From positions 1 to 11,453 of the forward strand of contig JAEZJD010000250.1 in assembly GCA_023436425.1 (NCBI GenBank): a stretch of DNA of 11,453 nucleotides. The letters are read 5' to 3'. This document shows, in pieces, positions 1 through 7,187 of this stretch. Position numbers and translations under genes: made by a program. The DNA is from Bacteroidota bacterium (lineage in GTDB: Bacteria > Bacteroidota > Bacteroidia > Chitinophagales > Chitinophagaceae). Positions within the stretch are counted from its first letter, which is position 1; each line of letters opens with the position of its first letter. The notes beneath the pieces were generated by a model. It was given only the letters and a program-made list of their open reading frames with translations, did not search any database and was not told where the DNA came from.

Positions 1-80
1 GCCAAATGCCCGATGTGAATGGGACCGTTTGCGTATGGTAAGGCTGCGGTAACTAAATATCTTGACGGCAATTGTGACAT
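1..80 (-). CDS. metG: Methionyl-tRNA synthetase, N-terminal fragment (cut by left edge)
   Basis: Reading the minus strand from the ATG at 80-78 gives 26 codons beginning MSQLPSRYLV and continuing TAALPYANGPIHIGHL before the window ends. This is the start of the Rossmann-fold catalytic domain of class I methionyl-tRNA synthetase. It includes the strand leading to the HIGH signature (HIGH, about residues 22-25), which binds ATP. The enzyme charges tRNA-Met with methionine in the cytoplasm. Only the N-terminus is visible, so the KMSKS loop, the zinc knuckle and any C-terminal tRNA-binding domain cannot be assessed. Related class I synthetases (Leu, Ile, Val) also carry HIGH, but the ALPYANGPIHIGHL context is characteristic of MetG. 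The gene is divergent from the LD-carboxypeptidase gene, with 96 bp between start codons. Confidence 0.9.
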   Translation of the reverse strand, partial: MSQLPSRYLVTAALPYANGPIHIGHL

Positions 81-122
81 TATATCGGGTCTAAGTGAGT
101 TTTATTTGTTGCTAAAGAACAT

Positions 123-130
123 CAAAAATA
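123..130 (-). promoter_or_regulatory. Probable -7 promoter element of metG
   Basis: On the minus strand 130-123 reads TATTTTTG, an exact match to the Bacteroidota sigma-ABfr -7 consensus TAnnTTTG. It lies 43 nt upstream of the metG ATG, leaving a leader of about 35-40 nt. A TTGTTT stretch about 22 nt further upstream could serve as a loose -33 element, but it is not a clean TTTG at the standard spacing. A match in A/T-rich DNA can occur by chance; its position in a divergent gap is the main support. Confidence 0.4.
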
Positions 131-161
131 CCGCAACGTAATTTTATTGTTGAAACAAGAA

Positions 162-169
162 TTACTTTG
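162..169 (+). promoter_or_regulatory. Possible -7 promoter element of ldcA
   Basis: TTACTTTG matches the Bacteroidota -7 consensus TAnnTTTG at all but one defined base (T instead of A at the second position). It ends only 7 nt before the ldcA ATG at 177, which would give a nearly leaderless transcript. No convincing TTTG -33 element sits at the usual spacing. This is a weak call made only because a promoter is expected in this 96-bp divergent gap. Confidence 0.25.
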
Positions 170-176
170 TAGATAA

Positions 177-1100
177 ATGAAAATACCTCCATACCTCAAA
201 CAAGGGGACAAGATCGGCATAGTTGCTCCGTCTGGTTTTATGCCCATTGAAAAGATGCAGGCGTGCATCGACACACTGGACAGTTGGGGCTACACGGTGG
301 AGTTGGGATCTACAACGCACAGCAATTCAGAAAACTATTTTTCGGGCACCGACGAAGAGCGATTGAATGATCTGCAGCAAATGCTGGACAATAAAGAAAT
401 TAAGGCGGTATTGTGTGCGAGAGGCGGCTACGGCATGAGCAGAATTATCGACAAACTTAGTTTTAAGAAATTCAGGAAAAATCCAAAGTGGGTAATTGGC
501 TTCAGCGATATTACGGTTCTGCATGCCCATATTTTTTCGAAATATAAAATAGCAAGTCTTCACGCTCCAATGGCTGCTGCGTTTAACGAAGGTGAGTTCA
601 ATCCCTACATTCAATCTTTGAAAGATGCTCTGGATGGACAAAGAGCTTTATACGATTGTGCCCCGCATGAATTCAATAGATACGGAGAGGGCTCCGGCGT
701 TCTGGTGGGGGGAAATCTTAGTCTATTAGCGCACCTGGTGGGAACACCTTCCGACGTAAACACCAAAAACAAAATTTTGTTTTTGGAAGATGTTGGCGAA
801 TACATCTACAACGTAGACAGAATGTTATTGCAACTTAAAAGAAGCGGCAAACTGGACAAACTTGCGGGGCTGGTCATCGGTGGTTTTTCGGACAGCAAAG
901 ACACAGATCGGCCGTTCGGGAAAACTGCATACCAGGTTATTCACCAGCAGCTGAAAGATTATGATTATCCAATTTGTTTTGCTTTTCCGGTGAGCCACGA
1001 AAAAGAAAACTATGCGCTGAAAATTGGTGTTGAATATTCGCTGAATGTTAATGCTGAATCAACAACACTTGAAGAAAAACCACCTGCTGACTCCCATTAG
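177..1100 (+). CDS. ldcA: LD-carboxypeptidase (muramoyltetrapeptide carboxypeptidase, peptidase S66 family)
   Basis: This 307-residue protein matches the full length of S66 LD-carboxypeptidases. These cytoplasmic serine peptidases remove the terminal D-Ala from the L,D-bond of recycled muropeptide tetrapeptides, so that tripeptides re-enter peptidoglycan synthesis. The N-terminal domain opens with GDKIGIVAPSG (residues 10-20) and contains CARGGYGMSRIID (80-92). The nucleophile is Ser110 in VIGFSDIT. The C-terminal domain starts near GGNLSLLAHLVGT (178-190) and supplies Glu204 in LFLEDVGE and His274 in FPVSHEKENYALKIG, completing the Ser-Glu-His triad of the family. No signal peptide is visible, consistent with cytoplasmic recycling. 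Some S66 members instead act on microcin C-like or other substrates, so substrate is inferred. Its stop codon overlaps that of the convergent lipoprotein gene by four bases. Confidence 0.9.
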   Translation: MKIPPYLKQGDKIGIVAPSGFMPIEKMQACIDTLDSWGYTVELGSTTHSNSENYFSGTDEERLNDLQQMLDNKEIKAVLCARGGYGMSRIIDKLSFKKFRKNPKWVIGFSDITVLHAHIFSKYKIASLHAPMAAAFNEGEFNPYIQSLKDALDGQRALYDCAPHEFNRYGEGSGVLVGGNLSLLAHLVGTPSDVNTKNKILFLEDVGEYIYNVDRMLLQLKRSGKLDKLAGLVIGGFSDSKDTDRPFGKTAYQVIHQQLKDYDYPICFAFPVSHEKENYALKIGVEYSLNVNAESTTLEEKPPADSH

Positions 1101-2248
1101 TAGCGTGCAAAGTAATTGCGCAGCCGGTAGGACAACTCATTGTTAATCTCCCGAAACAAATAATCTATTATCTGATCTTCTGATGGTGGATATTCGCTGC
1201 TGCGCTGATTCAATAAAGCTTTATCACTATCACTTAAAGCTCTTTCATCTCCGGTGAAGGTTGCAAATTCAGTTTTCCAGCGATGCTGTCCTGTAAAACG
1301 ATCATTCCAGATAATTCTTCCTTTTGGATCTCTAACGGTAATATATAGGTCACCTTCAGAAACAACGGTGCGACGAACGGTAGTAATCTTCCCGCGAACA
1401 GTTGCATACTCTTTCACAACAGAGTCGGGCTTATAAACTGTTTCTTTTACCACTACTTTCTTTGATACTTCTCTTGAGCTTCTGTCGTCAAAGGGGCGAC
1501 CAAGCACAATTCGCCCAAGATTGAGCTCCATGATTTCATCAGGCTCTAAATTCTTGCTTCTTAACTCCCGCTCATTGAAGAACTTGACAAATTCACTTCC
1601 CATATTGAAGGACAGGGTTCGCATCACGTCATTTTGGAAGTTTTGCAATTGATAGGAGCTTCTGTAATCGTAACCCCCATATCTGCCAAAATCTTGTTGA
1701 ATCGGGATTACGAGCACTTTGGTTAGTGCCGCATCGTATGCGTAATCGCGTCTTTTTTTAACTTCTACGTCGCTGGTATACCGAAGGGCTTTTTTATATT
1801 CATTATATGCTTGTTTGTAACCAGCTTTCGTGTTCTCCTCCTCCCATTTTTCAGCATTTGCTACGTGCACGTCGGCTGCTTTTTGCCTGTACGTTTCCAG
1901 GTACTCAGAATAATTGACGGCATTTAGTTGCCGGGACACAGCAGGCAGCTTACTAACGGTCAAATACAAATTTTGCAGCTGCTGATATTCGTTGTAAATG
2001 GCTGCATAGCGATCGTCGCTCCTTTTGTTCGATAAATCTCTTATTGTTTGTTCATGAATATTTACCTGCAACTGGTAAGCATCTTTTAACACGTTGAGCG
2101 CTTCTGCGTTCGAAGGGTCTTTTTGCAACTCCTTTATAGAAAGCTCAATCGCATCCTTATAATTTCCTTTCTGATAAGACTTACTTGCAGTCTTGCAACT
2201 AAATAAAACAATTGTGATGGAAAGTAGCAGCAGGTAGAATTTGTTCAT
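1097..2248 (-). CDS. TPR-like lipoprotein of unknown function
   Basis: This encodes 383 residues beginning with a lipoprotein signal peptide: MNKF, a hydrophobic run, then LFSC with the probable lipidated Cys at residue 18. Residues 25-60 (YQKGNYKDAIELSIKELQ onward) look like a TPR unit. More helices follow to about residue 175, including tyrosine-rich YKQAYNEYKKALRY (144-157). A second region starts at KVLVIPIQQDFGRYGG (177-192). It is followed by ELNLGRIVLGRP (241-252) and by a charged, valine-rich, probably beta-stranded section (260-335) with DLYITVRDPKGRIIWNDRF (300-318). The protein ends with an amphipathic, Arg/Tyr-rich tail. It should be membrane-anchored and periplasm- or surface-exposed. 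I do not recognise a named family; the first half suggests a protein-interaction scaffold. Its stop codon overlaps the convergent ldcA stop, and it diverges from ubiX with a 122-bp gap. Confidence 0.85.
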   Translation of the reverse strand: MNKFYLLLLSITIVLFSCKTASKSYQKGNYKDAIELSIKELQKDPSNAEALNVLKDAYQLQVNIHEQTIRDLSNKRSDDRYAAIYNEYQQLQNLYLTVSKLPAVSRQLNAVNYSEYLETYRQKAADVHVANAEKWEEENTKAGYKQAYNEYKKALRYTSDVEVKKRRDYAYDAALTKVLVIPIQQDFGRYGGYDYRSSYQLQNFQNDVMRTLSFNMGSEFVKFFNERELRSKNLEPDEIMELNLGRIVLGRPFDDRSSREVSKKVVVKETVYKPDSVVKEYATVRGKITTVRRTVVSEGDLYITVRDPKGRIIWNDRFTGQHRWKTEFATFTGDERALSDSDKALLNQRSSEYPPSEDQIIDYLFREINNELSYRLRNYFARY

Positions 2249-2370
2249 AAACGCATTTTAATTGTGAGACTAAATAAACTGCAGAAAGTTTCAGAAAATA
2301 TGTTATTTACGACAACGTTAACAGCAATTTGTATTTATAGTTCTATTGTATGCAGTAGTAACTTCAATGC

Positions 2371-2928
2371 ATGAAAAAAATTGCAGTAGCAATTACGGGA
2401 GCAAGTGGTTCCATTTACGCAAAGCTTTTTTTAGATAAGCTTCAGCAATTGAAAGATCAAATGCAGGAGCTATCGCTTGTGCTGACAGATAACGCAAAGC
2501 AGGTTTGGGAAACAGAATTGGGCAATACAAATTTCAGCAGTTATGACGCAAGATACTTTTCTACAAAAGACTTCACTGCACCCATGGCATCGGGTTCGGC
2601 AAAATATGACGCAATGGTGATCATTCCATGCTCCATGGGAACTATGGGACGAATTGCTGCAGGTGTATCGAATGATTTAATTACACGAGCAGCTGATGTA
2701 ATGCTGAAAGAACGAAAAAAACTGATTCTCGTAATCCGGGACACACCATATAACCTAGTTCACATCAAAAACATGGAAACTGTCACACTTGCAGGTGGGA
2801 TAATCTGCCCGGCATCGCCTTCGTTTTACAGCAAACCTGCCAATCTGCAAGAAGCTGTTGAAACGGTAGTCAACAGAGTAATTGACTTGTTGGAACTAAA
2901 AAATGAAAGTTTTAGATGGGGCAACTAA
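2371..2928 (+). CDS. ubiX: UbiX family flavin prenyltransferase
   Basis: This is a 185-residue flavodoxin-like protein of typical UbiX length. UbiX attaches a dimethylallyl group to reduced FMN, making prenylated FMN, the cofactor of UbiD-type (de)carboxylases used in quinone synthesis and aromatic acid metabolism. The N-terminus has AITGASGSIYA with Ser12 at the FMN/phosphate site. Glu49 (WETELG), PCSMGTMGRIAAGVSNDL (86-103), RAADVMLKERKK with Lys113, ASPSFYSKP with Tyr153 and VVNRV with Arg169 align with known UbiX active-site positions. The usual RETP motif is RDTP here (Asp124). The hydrophobic patch and motifs separate it from PpcA/Dfp-type flavin decarboxylases. No UbiD partner lies in the window. 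The chosen ATG is directly followed by the family's conserved KKIAVAITGASG start; an ATG four bases upstream is out of frame. Confidence 0.93.
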   Translation: MKKIAVAITGASGSIYAKLFLDKLQQLKDQMQELSLVLTDNAKQVWETELGNTNFSSYDARYFSTKDFTAPMASGSAKYDAMVIIPCSMGTMGRIAAGVSNDLITRAADVMLKERKKLILVIRDTPYNLVHIKNMETVTLAGGIICPASPSFYSKPANLQEAVETVVNRVIDLLELKNESFRWGN

Positions 2929-2957
2929 ACAACCATGTGAGATCCAGTTCCATTTAA

Positions 2958-2986
2958 AAAAAGATCTTCGGATATGAAGACTTTTT
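2958..2986. terminator. Bidirectional intrinsic terminator between ubiX and acn
   Basis: The left arm, AAAAAGATCTTC (2958-2969), pairs with the right arm, GAAGACTTTTT (2976-2986), around a 6-nt loop, with a single bulged A. The outer stem is an A-tract on one side and a T-tract on the other. Either transcript therefore ends in a hairpin with a U-rich 3' side. It lies 29 bp after the ubiX stop and ends one base before the aconitase stop codon, in a 59-bp convergent gap, as expected for a shared terminator. The weakness is that the U-tract is part of the stem rather than downstream of it. Confidence 0.7.
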
Positions 2987-2987
2987 G

Positions 2988-5255
2988 CTATGCCTTCGCA
3001 AACTGCTTTCTGATCAAATTCAATGCACTGCCAGCTTTGAACCACTCAATCTGTTGTTCGTTGTACGTGTGGTTTAGTTTGATTTTATCTGATGTTCCAT
3101 CGCTGTGCTTCAACACCATTGTAATTTGTTTGGATGGAGAAAATTCAGCCAAACCCACGAAATCTATCAGATCATCCTCTTGTACTTTTTCGTAATCGTC
3201 GCGGTTAGCAAATGTGAGTGCCAGCATTCCCTGTTTCTTCAAATTCGTTTCGTGAATTCTTGCAAAGCTCTTTACGACAATTACTCTCACGCCTAAATGT
3301 CTCGGCTCCATAGCAGCATGTTCGCGTGATGAACCTTCGCCATAGTTCTCGTCGCCAATTACCACAGTACCAATTCCTTTCGCTTTGTATTGACGCTGCG
3401 TAGCAGGAACGGCGCCGTACTCACCGGTAAGCTGGTTCTTTACCGAATCAGTTTGGTTGTTAAAATAGTTGACAGCACCAATGAGCATGTTATTAGAAAT
3501 GTTATCCAAATGCCCACGATATTTCAGCCAGGGTCCTGCCATAGAAATGTGATCAGTTGTACATTTTCCTCTCACCTTGATAAGTAACCGAAGATTGGTC
3601 AGGTCAGTGCCTTCCCATGCCGGAAACGGCTCCAAAAGTTGCAGCCGTTGCGAGCTCGGACTCACCGCCACTTCCACTTTGCTACCATCTGGCGCAGGTG
3701 CCTGGTAACCGGGATCGTCAACCGAAAATCCACGCGGAGGCAACTCAAAACCCGTGGGTTCGTCCAATAGCACCTCTTCGCCATTTTCGTTTTTCAGTTT
3801 GTCTTTCATTGGGTTAAAAGACAGCCGACCTGCAATGGCATATGCAGTAACTATTTCAGGAGATGCCACAAAAGCGTGTGTGGATGCAAGTCCATCATTT
3901 CGCTTAGCGAAATTTCTGTTGAAAGAGGTAACAATTGTGTTCTTACGATTGGGATCATCTATATGTCTTGCCCATTGACCGATGCAAGGTCCGCAAGCAT
4001 TTGCGAGAACCACACCGCCAATTTGATCGAACGTATTTAAAAAGCCATCTTTTTCGATAGTGTATCGCACCAACTCCGAACCGGGTGTGACAGTAAATTC
4101 ACTCTGCGCTTTTAAGCCTTTCTCCTGTGCCTGCGCTGCAATGGAAGCAGAACGGCTGATGTCTTCGTAAGAAGAGTTAGTGCATGAGCCAATTAGTGCG
4201 ACCTCCACGCGGTCGGGCCATCCATTTGCAGCCACCGCTTCCGCCATCTTAGAAATTGGCGTGGCAAGGTCTGGTGTAAATGGTCCATTTACATGCGGTT
4301 CCAATTCGTTAAGGTTTATTTCAATCAGTTGGTCGTAGTATTTCGCCGGATTTGCATACACATCATCATCCGGTCGGAGGTGTTCCCTGATTGTATCTGC
4401 TTCCGCTGCCACTTCTTCCCTTTCTGTAGCTCTGAGGTAAGCTGACATCTTTTCATCGTAAGCGAATATGGAACATGTCGCTCCAATTTCTGCACCCATG
4501 TTACAGATGGTGGCCTTTCCTGTGCAACTAAGGCTGTCTGCCCCTTCTCCAAAATACTCAACAACAGCTCCCGTACCACCTTTCACGGTTAATATTCCTG
4601 CCACTTTAAGAATGATGTCTTTCGGTGACGTCCAGCCGCTCATTTTTCCGGTAAGCTTTACGCCTATTAATTTCGGCATCTTCAGCTCCCAGGCCAAACC
4701 GGCCATAACGTCTACTGCGTCTGCGCCACCCACACCTATCGCAATCATTCCCAAGCCACCAGCATTGGGGGTATGGGAGTCAGTACCGATCATCATACCG
4801 CCCGGAAAAGCATAGTTTTCCAAAACCACCTGGTGAATAATGCCAGCACCCGGCCGCCAAAAACCAATTCCGTATTTATTTGAAATGGATGAAAGAAAAT
4901 CATAAACCTCGCGATTGGTTTCAATAGCTGTATTAAGGTCTTCCGTTGCGCCAACCTTCGCCTGAATCAGGTGATCGCAATGCACGGTAGAAGGCACAGC
5001 CACTCTTTCTCTGCCGCATGTATCAAATTGCAAAAGCGCCATTTGAGCAGTAGCATCCTGCATGGCAACGCGGTCCGGCGCAAAATCCACATAATCTTTT
5101 CCCCTGCTGAAAACTTTTTTGGATGGTGTAAACGTATGACTGTACAAGATCTTTTCTGCCAAAGTCATAGGTCGGTTCAGCAGCACTCTTGCATTTGCAA
5201 TCTTTGTCGGTAATTCTGCATACACCTTCTTTATTAAATCCAAATCAAAAAGCAT
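2988..5255 (-). CDS. acn: Aconitate hydratase, mitochondrial-type
   Basis: The 755-residue protein is full length for the mitochondrial-type aconitase subfamily and shorter than the AcnA/IRP type (about 890 or more). It isomerises citrate to isocitrate via cis-aconitate in the TCA cycle, in the cytoplasm. The [4Fe-4S] ligands are Cys358 in LIGSCTNSSYEDI and Cys421 and Cys424 in ANACGPCIGQW. Other active-site segments are VPSTVHCDHL (87-96), TDSHTPNAGG (158-167), TSFNRNFAKRNDG (443-455) and, in the C-terminal swivel domain, NYGEGSSREHAAMEPRH (637-653) with the catalytic-base serine at 642. The ATG at 5255 gives MLFDLDLIKKVYAELP, with no targeting or signal peptide, and lies about 57 nt downstream of a good -7 element. 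It converges on ubiX and shares the terminator beside its stop. All key residues are intact. Confidence 0.97.
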   Translation of the reverse strand: MLFDLDLIKKVYAELPTKIANARVLLNRPMTLAEKILYSHTFTPSKKVFSRGKDYVDFAPDRVAMQDATAQMALLQFDTCGRERVAVPSTVHCDHLIQAKVGATEDLNTAIETNREVYDFLSSISNKYGIGFWRPGAGIIHQVVLENYAFPGGMMIGTDSHTPNAGGLGMIAIGVGGADAVDVMAGLAWELKMPKLIGVKLTGKMSGWTSPKDIILKVAGILTVKGGTGAVVEYFGEGADSLSCTGKATICNMGAEIGATCSIFAYDEKMSAYLRATEREEVAAEADTIREHLRPDDDVYANPAKYYDQLIEINLNELEPHVNGPFTPDLATPISKMAEAVAANGWPDRVEVALIGSCTNSSYEDISRSASIAAQAQEKGLKAQSEFTVTPGSELVRYTIEKDGFLNTFDQIGGVVLANACGPCIGQWARHIDDPNRKNTIVTSFNRNFAKRNDGLASTHAFVASPEIVTAYAIAGRLSFNPMKDKLKNENGEEVLLDEPTGFELPPRGFSVDDPGYQAPAPDGSKVEVAVSPSSQRLQLLEPFPAWEGTDLTNLRLLIKVRGKCTTDHISMAGPWLKYRGHLDNISNNMLIGAVNYFNNQTDSVKNQLTGEYGAVPATQRQYKAKGIGTVVIGDENYGEGSSREHAAMEPRHLGVRVIVVKSFARIHETNLKKQGMLALTFANRDDYEKVQEDDLIDFVGLAEFSPSKQITMVLKHSDGTSDKIKLNHTYNEQQIEWFKAGSALNLIRKQFAKA

Positions 5256-5312
5256 AACTTAGAATTGTAGAGTTTTTCAGCGGCATTTTATTTGATGCCT
5301 TTTTTGTGGGTG

Positions 5313-5320
5313 CAAAGGTA
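5313..5320 (-). promoter_or_regulatory. Probable -7 promoter element of acn
   Basis: On the minus strand 5320-5313 reads TACCTTTG, an exact match to the Bacteroidota -7 consensus TAnnTTTG, and is followed by CACCC. It is 57 nt upstream of the aconitase ATG. The same octamer precedes lepA at a similarly sensible place. I could not find a clean TTTG -33 element 19-20 nt upstream, so recognition may rest on the -7 box and flanking bases. Confidence 0.5.
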
Positions 5321-5384
5321 CTTAAAAGCAACTTATCTTGCCGGTCGTTAGGCTTGTCAATTGCTAAATTTCAAACATCAACAC

Positions 5385-5606
5385 ATGACTAATTTCAAGA
5401 ACTTCATTGAGTGGCAGGTATTTGGGGTGTGTACATCTATCGGCGAGAAAATAGGTATAGCCACTTCCCGTATCCGCATGTGGTTCATGTACCTCTCCTT
5501 TCTTACACTTGGTTCACCTCTGGTGATTTATATGGTTCTGGCTTTTTTAATGAACATGAAGCGGTACATTATGGCTGCCCGCAGAAACCCATTGCGTTAT
5601 CTGTAA
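5385..5606 (+). CDS. Small PspC-domain membrane protein
   Basis: This 73-residue protein consists almost entirely of one PspC domain, named after phage shock protein C. The domain's opening pattern is seen as WQVFGVCTSIGEKIGIATSR (10-29), a variant of the usual GVCAGLAEYFGID segment followed by an Arg. Two hydrophobic stretches follow, about 32-42 and 44-57, before a positively charged tail (MKRYIMAARRNPLRYL, 58-73). It is probably an inner-membrane protein. PspC proteins in Proteobacteria sense envelope stress with PspB, but single-domain Bacteroidota homologues are mostly uncharacterised, so no specific role is assigned. A TTG 24 nt upstream would add eight residues; the ATG at 5385 is preferred because MTNFKNFIEW leads straight into the domain. 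It diverges from acn and ends 3 bp from the convergent four-pass protein gene. Confidence 0.75.
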   Translation: MTNFKNFIEWQVFGVCTSIGEKIGIATSRIRMWFMYLSFLTLGSPLVIYMVLAFLMNMKRYIMAARRNPLRYL

Positions 5607-5609
5607 ATT

Positions 5610-5993
5610 TTAGCCGTTTACAATCGTCCTCTTCCTCCATAGAAAAGTTGAAATCAGCAACAGAACGCTTGCCGGTATCAGCAGGTAGATGCCTATGTGT
5701 TTTATCGGGCACTCGCCCATTTGGCAGTTGGAAACGATCGTGAAGTTGCGAATAGACCACGCCAAGTTGAACGCACAGAATACAACTGCTACTTTTTGGC
5801 CCCAGGAACTACTGATGATCAGAGAAAGAAGTGACAAACCCGCCAGAATGAAATGCAGGTAGGCCGGCTTCCCGAATGTTGTCCCTGCAGTATTTACCCC
5901 GGTGATTTCGAGATGCTGCGATTCGATAATAACCCAAGGAAGAAAACATGCAACGACCAGAAGAGCAGCCGCAAAAAAAACGAGCAACTTCAT
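5610..5993 (-). CDS. Four-pass membrane protein of unknown function
   Basis: From the ATG at 5993 the protein has 127 residues and four likely transmembrane segments, at about residues 2-22, 44-62, 66-83 and 99-118. The tail is basic (WRKRTIVNG). Between TM1 and TM2 lies a polar loop of about 20 residues. Between TM3 and TM4 is a short loop, SNCQMGECPIKH (88-99), with two cysteines (90 and 95) that could form a disulfide or bind a metal. I do not recognise a named family. A longer in-frame start at 6041 would add the polar MLISTIPQMAQLYLRG; the shorter start is preferred because MKLLVFFAAALLVV is a normal start for a membrane protein. It is convergent with the PspC gene (3-bp gap) and divergent from the secreted protein gene. 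Both this gene and its neighbour encode small membrane proteins, but opposite strands argue against co-transcription. Confidence 0.7.
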   Translation of the reverse strand: MKLLVFFAAALLVVACFLPWVIIESQHLEITGVNTAGTTFGKPAYLHFILAGLSLLSLIISSSWGQKVAVVFCAFNLAWSIRNFTIVSNCQMGECPIKHIGIYLLIPASVLLLISTFLWRKRTIVNG

Positions 5994-6147
5994 ACCGCGA
6001 AGATATAACTGTGCCATCTGCGGTATCGTAGATATGAGCACCGAAATTTCGCAGAGACGACTTTAACATTAGCAATCCTGATCTGCAGATTCGCTTAGGA
6101 AAATTTTTAGAAGTTTTTATCGTTCTTAGCAGATACAAACCCGCCGT

Positions 6148-7131
6148 GTGAAAAAGTTTCTGATTTATTTTCTCTCGTTGTTGTGTGTTGTATCTGCAGC
6201 ATCAGCGCAGATGACCAAAATAGCAGCGCCTGACCTGAAGACCTTACGGAAGAAAGAAGACTCGTTGAAGAGCCTGGCCAAAGACGTATTTACTAAAGAC
6301 AACACGGGTGATAGAATGCGCAGCGACAGTATGTTTGTGCGCACTTTGGTGAGAAGCCTTCAGGTAAAAAACTCTTTCTACTTCCCATACGATTCTGTTC
6401 AGGGGATTTCGAAGCTATACGCACCGGACAGTACATTTCGCATTTTCACGTGGCAGGTGTCTTTCGATAACGATTACAATTATAGCCGCCAACGCGGAGC
6501 AATTCAATTTCGAACATCTGATGGTTCTTTACGACTCGTGCCGTTGAGAGATTATTCAGAATTTGCGATGAATCCCGTTGACTCTGCTCGCGACAAAGAC
6601 ACCTGGATCGGTGCAGTTTATTATAACATCATTCTGAACAAGTTTAACGGAAAGAATTACTACACCCTTTTTGGTCTTGATGCTAACAGCTACAGGAGCA
6701 ACAAAAAATGGATCGAAGTACTGACGTTTGATCAGAGAAATATGCCTGTATTTGGCGGCAGGTATTTTTCGTTTGAAAAAGACAGCGTAAAACGTGCCGA
6801 CCAATATCGTTACAGCATAGAATATAAAAAAGAAGCGTCGACAGCACTGAACTATGACCCGGAAACAAAAATGATATTGGTTGACCACCTGATATCAGAA
6901 TCGGACGAGCCGGAAAACAAATGGACCTACATTCCTGATGGAGATTATGAAGGCTTTAAGTGGGAAAACGGCAAATGGGTTCATGTCGATAAAGTATTCG
7001 ACTTTAAGTTAAAAGACGGTCAGTTTCCAATGCCGGCACCATTACGGGATGCAAACGGCAATTTCTACGACGAGAAACCGTCAAGTGAAAAGGACAAAAA
7101 AGCTCCTGCGAAAAAGAAAGGGGTGATGTGA
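6148..7131 (+). CDS. Secreted protein of unknown function (GTG start)
   Basis: This encodes 327 residues. The GTG at 6148 is chosen because it begins a classical Sec signal peptide: a KKF basic end, hydrophobic FLIYFLSLLCVVS, and a likely signal peptidase I site after ASA (residue 20). The first internal ATG, codon 22, would remove it. The mature protein starts with a charged helical section (25-75, LKTLRKKEDSLKSLAKDVF). A probably beta-rich domain follows, with aromatic stretches such as RIFTWQVSFDNDYNYSRQRG (98-117) and KKWIEVLTFDQRNMPVFGG (186-204). Next come an acidic/Trp segment (256-281) and a Lys-rich tail (KDKKAPAKKKG). It is probably periplasmic, since no lipobox or C-terminal type IX sorting domain is visible. 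I do not recognise a characterised family. It converges on lepA with a 56-bp gap. Confidence 0.8.
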   Translation: MKKFLIYFLSLLCVVSAASAQMTKIAAPDLKTLRKKEDSLKSLAKDVFTKDNTGDRMRSDSMFVRTLVRSLQVKNSFYFPYDSVQGISKLYAPDSTFRIFTWQVSFDNDYNYSRQRGAIQFRTSDGSLRLVPLRDYSEFAMNPVDSARDKDTWIGAVYYNIILNKFNGKNYYTLFGLDANSYRSNKKWIEVLTFDQRNMPVFGGRYFSFEKDSVKRADQYRYSIEYKKEASTALNYDPETKMILVDHLISESDEPENKWTYIPDGDYEGFKWENGKWVHVDKVFDFKLKDGQFPMPAPLRDANGNFYDEKPSSEKDKKAPAKKKGVM

Positions 7132-7187
7132 CCGGAAACGAAAAAAGGTGAGACTTCCGATAATTTTCTGTCTCTGCGGCGCAACGA

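Noticed and set aside
4468..4815. 115-codon plus-strand open frame inside acn
   Set aside because: It is a shadow antisense to a highly conserved part of aconitase with all active-site motifs, so it has no independent support.
5365..5372. TAAATTTC as a -7 element for the PspC gene
   Set aside because: It matches the consensus except at its last base but has no TTTG at any suitable distance upstream, so I did not annotate it.
5361..5384. TTG start that would extend the PspC protein by eight residues
   Set aside because: The added residues are upstream of the domain, and an ATG at 5385 gives a normal start; a TTG start is unlikely when a well-placed ATG follows.
5994..6041. Upstream ATG extending the four-pass protein by 16 residues
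   Set aside because: The extension is polar and would precede an ordinary membrane-protein start (MKLLVFF); the shorter form is the simpler choice, though not proven.
6081..6090. 10-bp palindrome ATCTGCAGAT in the divergent gap before the secreted protein gene
   Set aside because: Single short palindrome with no promoter at a fitting distance; treated as chance.
7132..7187. Possible hairpins (CGGAA/TTCCG and GAGAC/GTCTC) in the convergent gap between the secreted protein gene and lepA
   Set aside because: Each stem is only 5 bp with a loop of 15 nt or more and no adjacent T-tract, so neither is a credible terminator.
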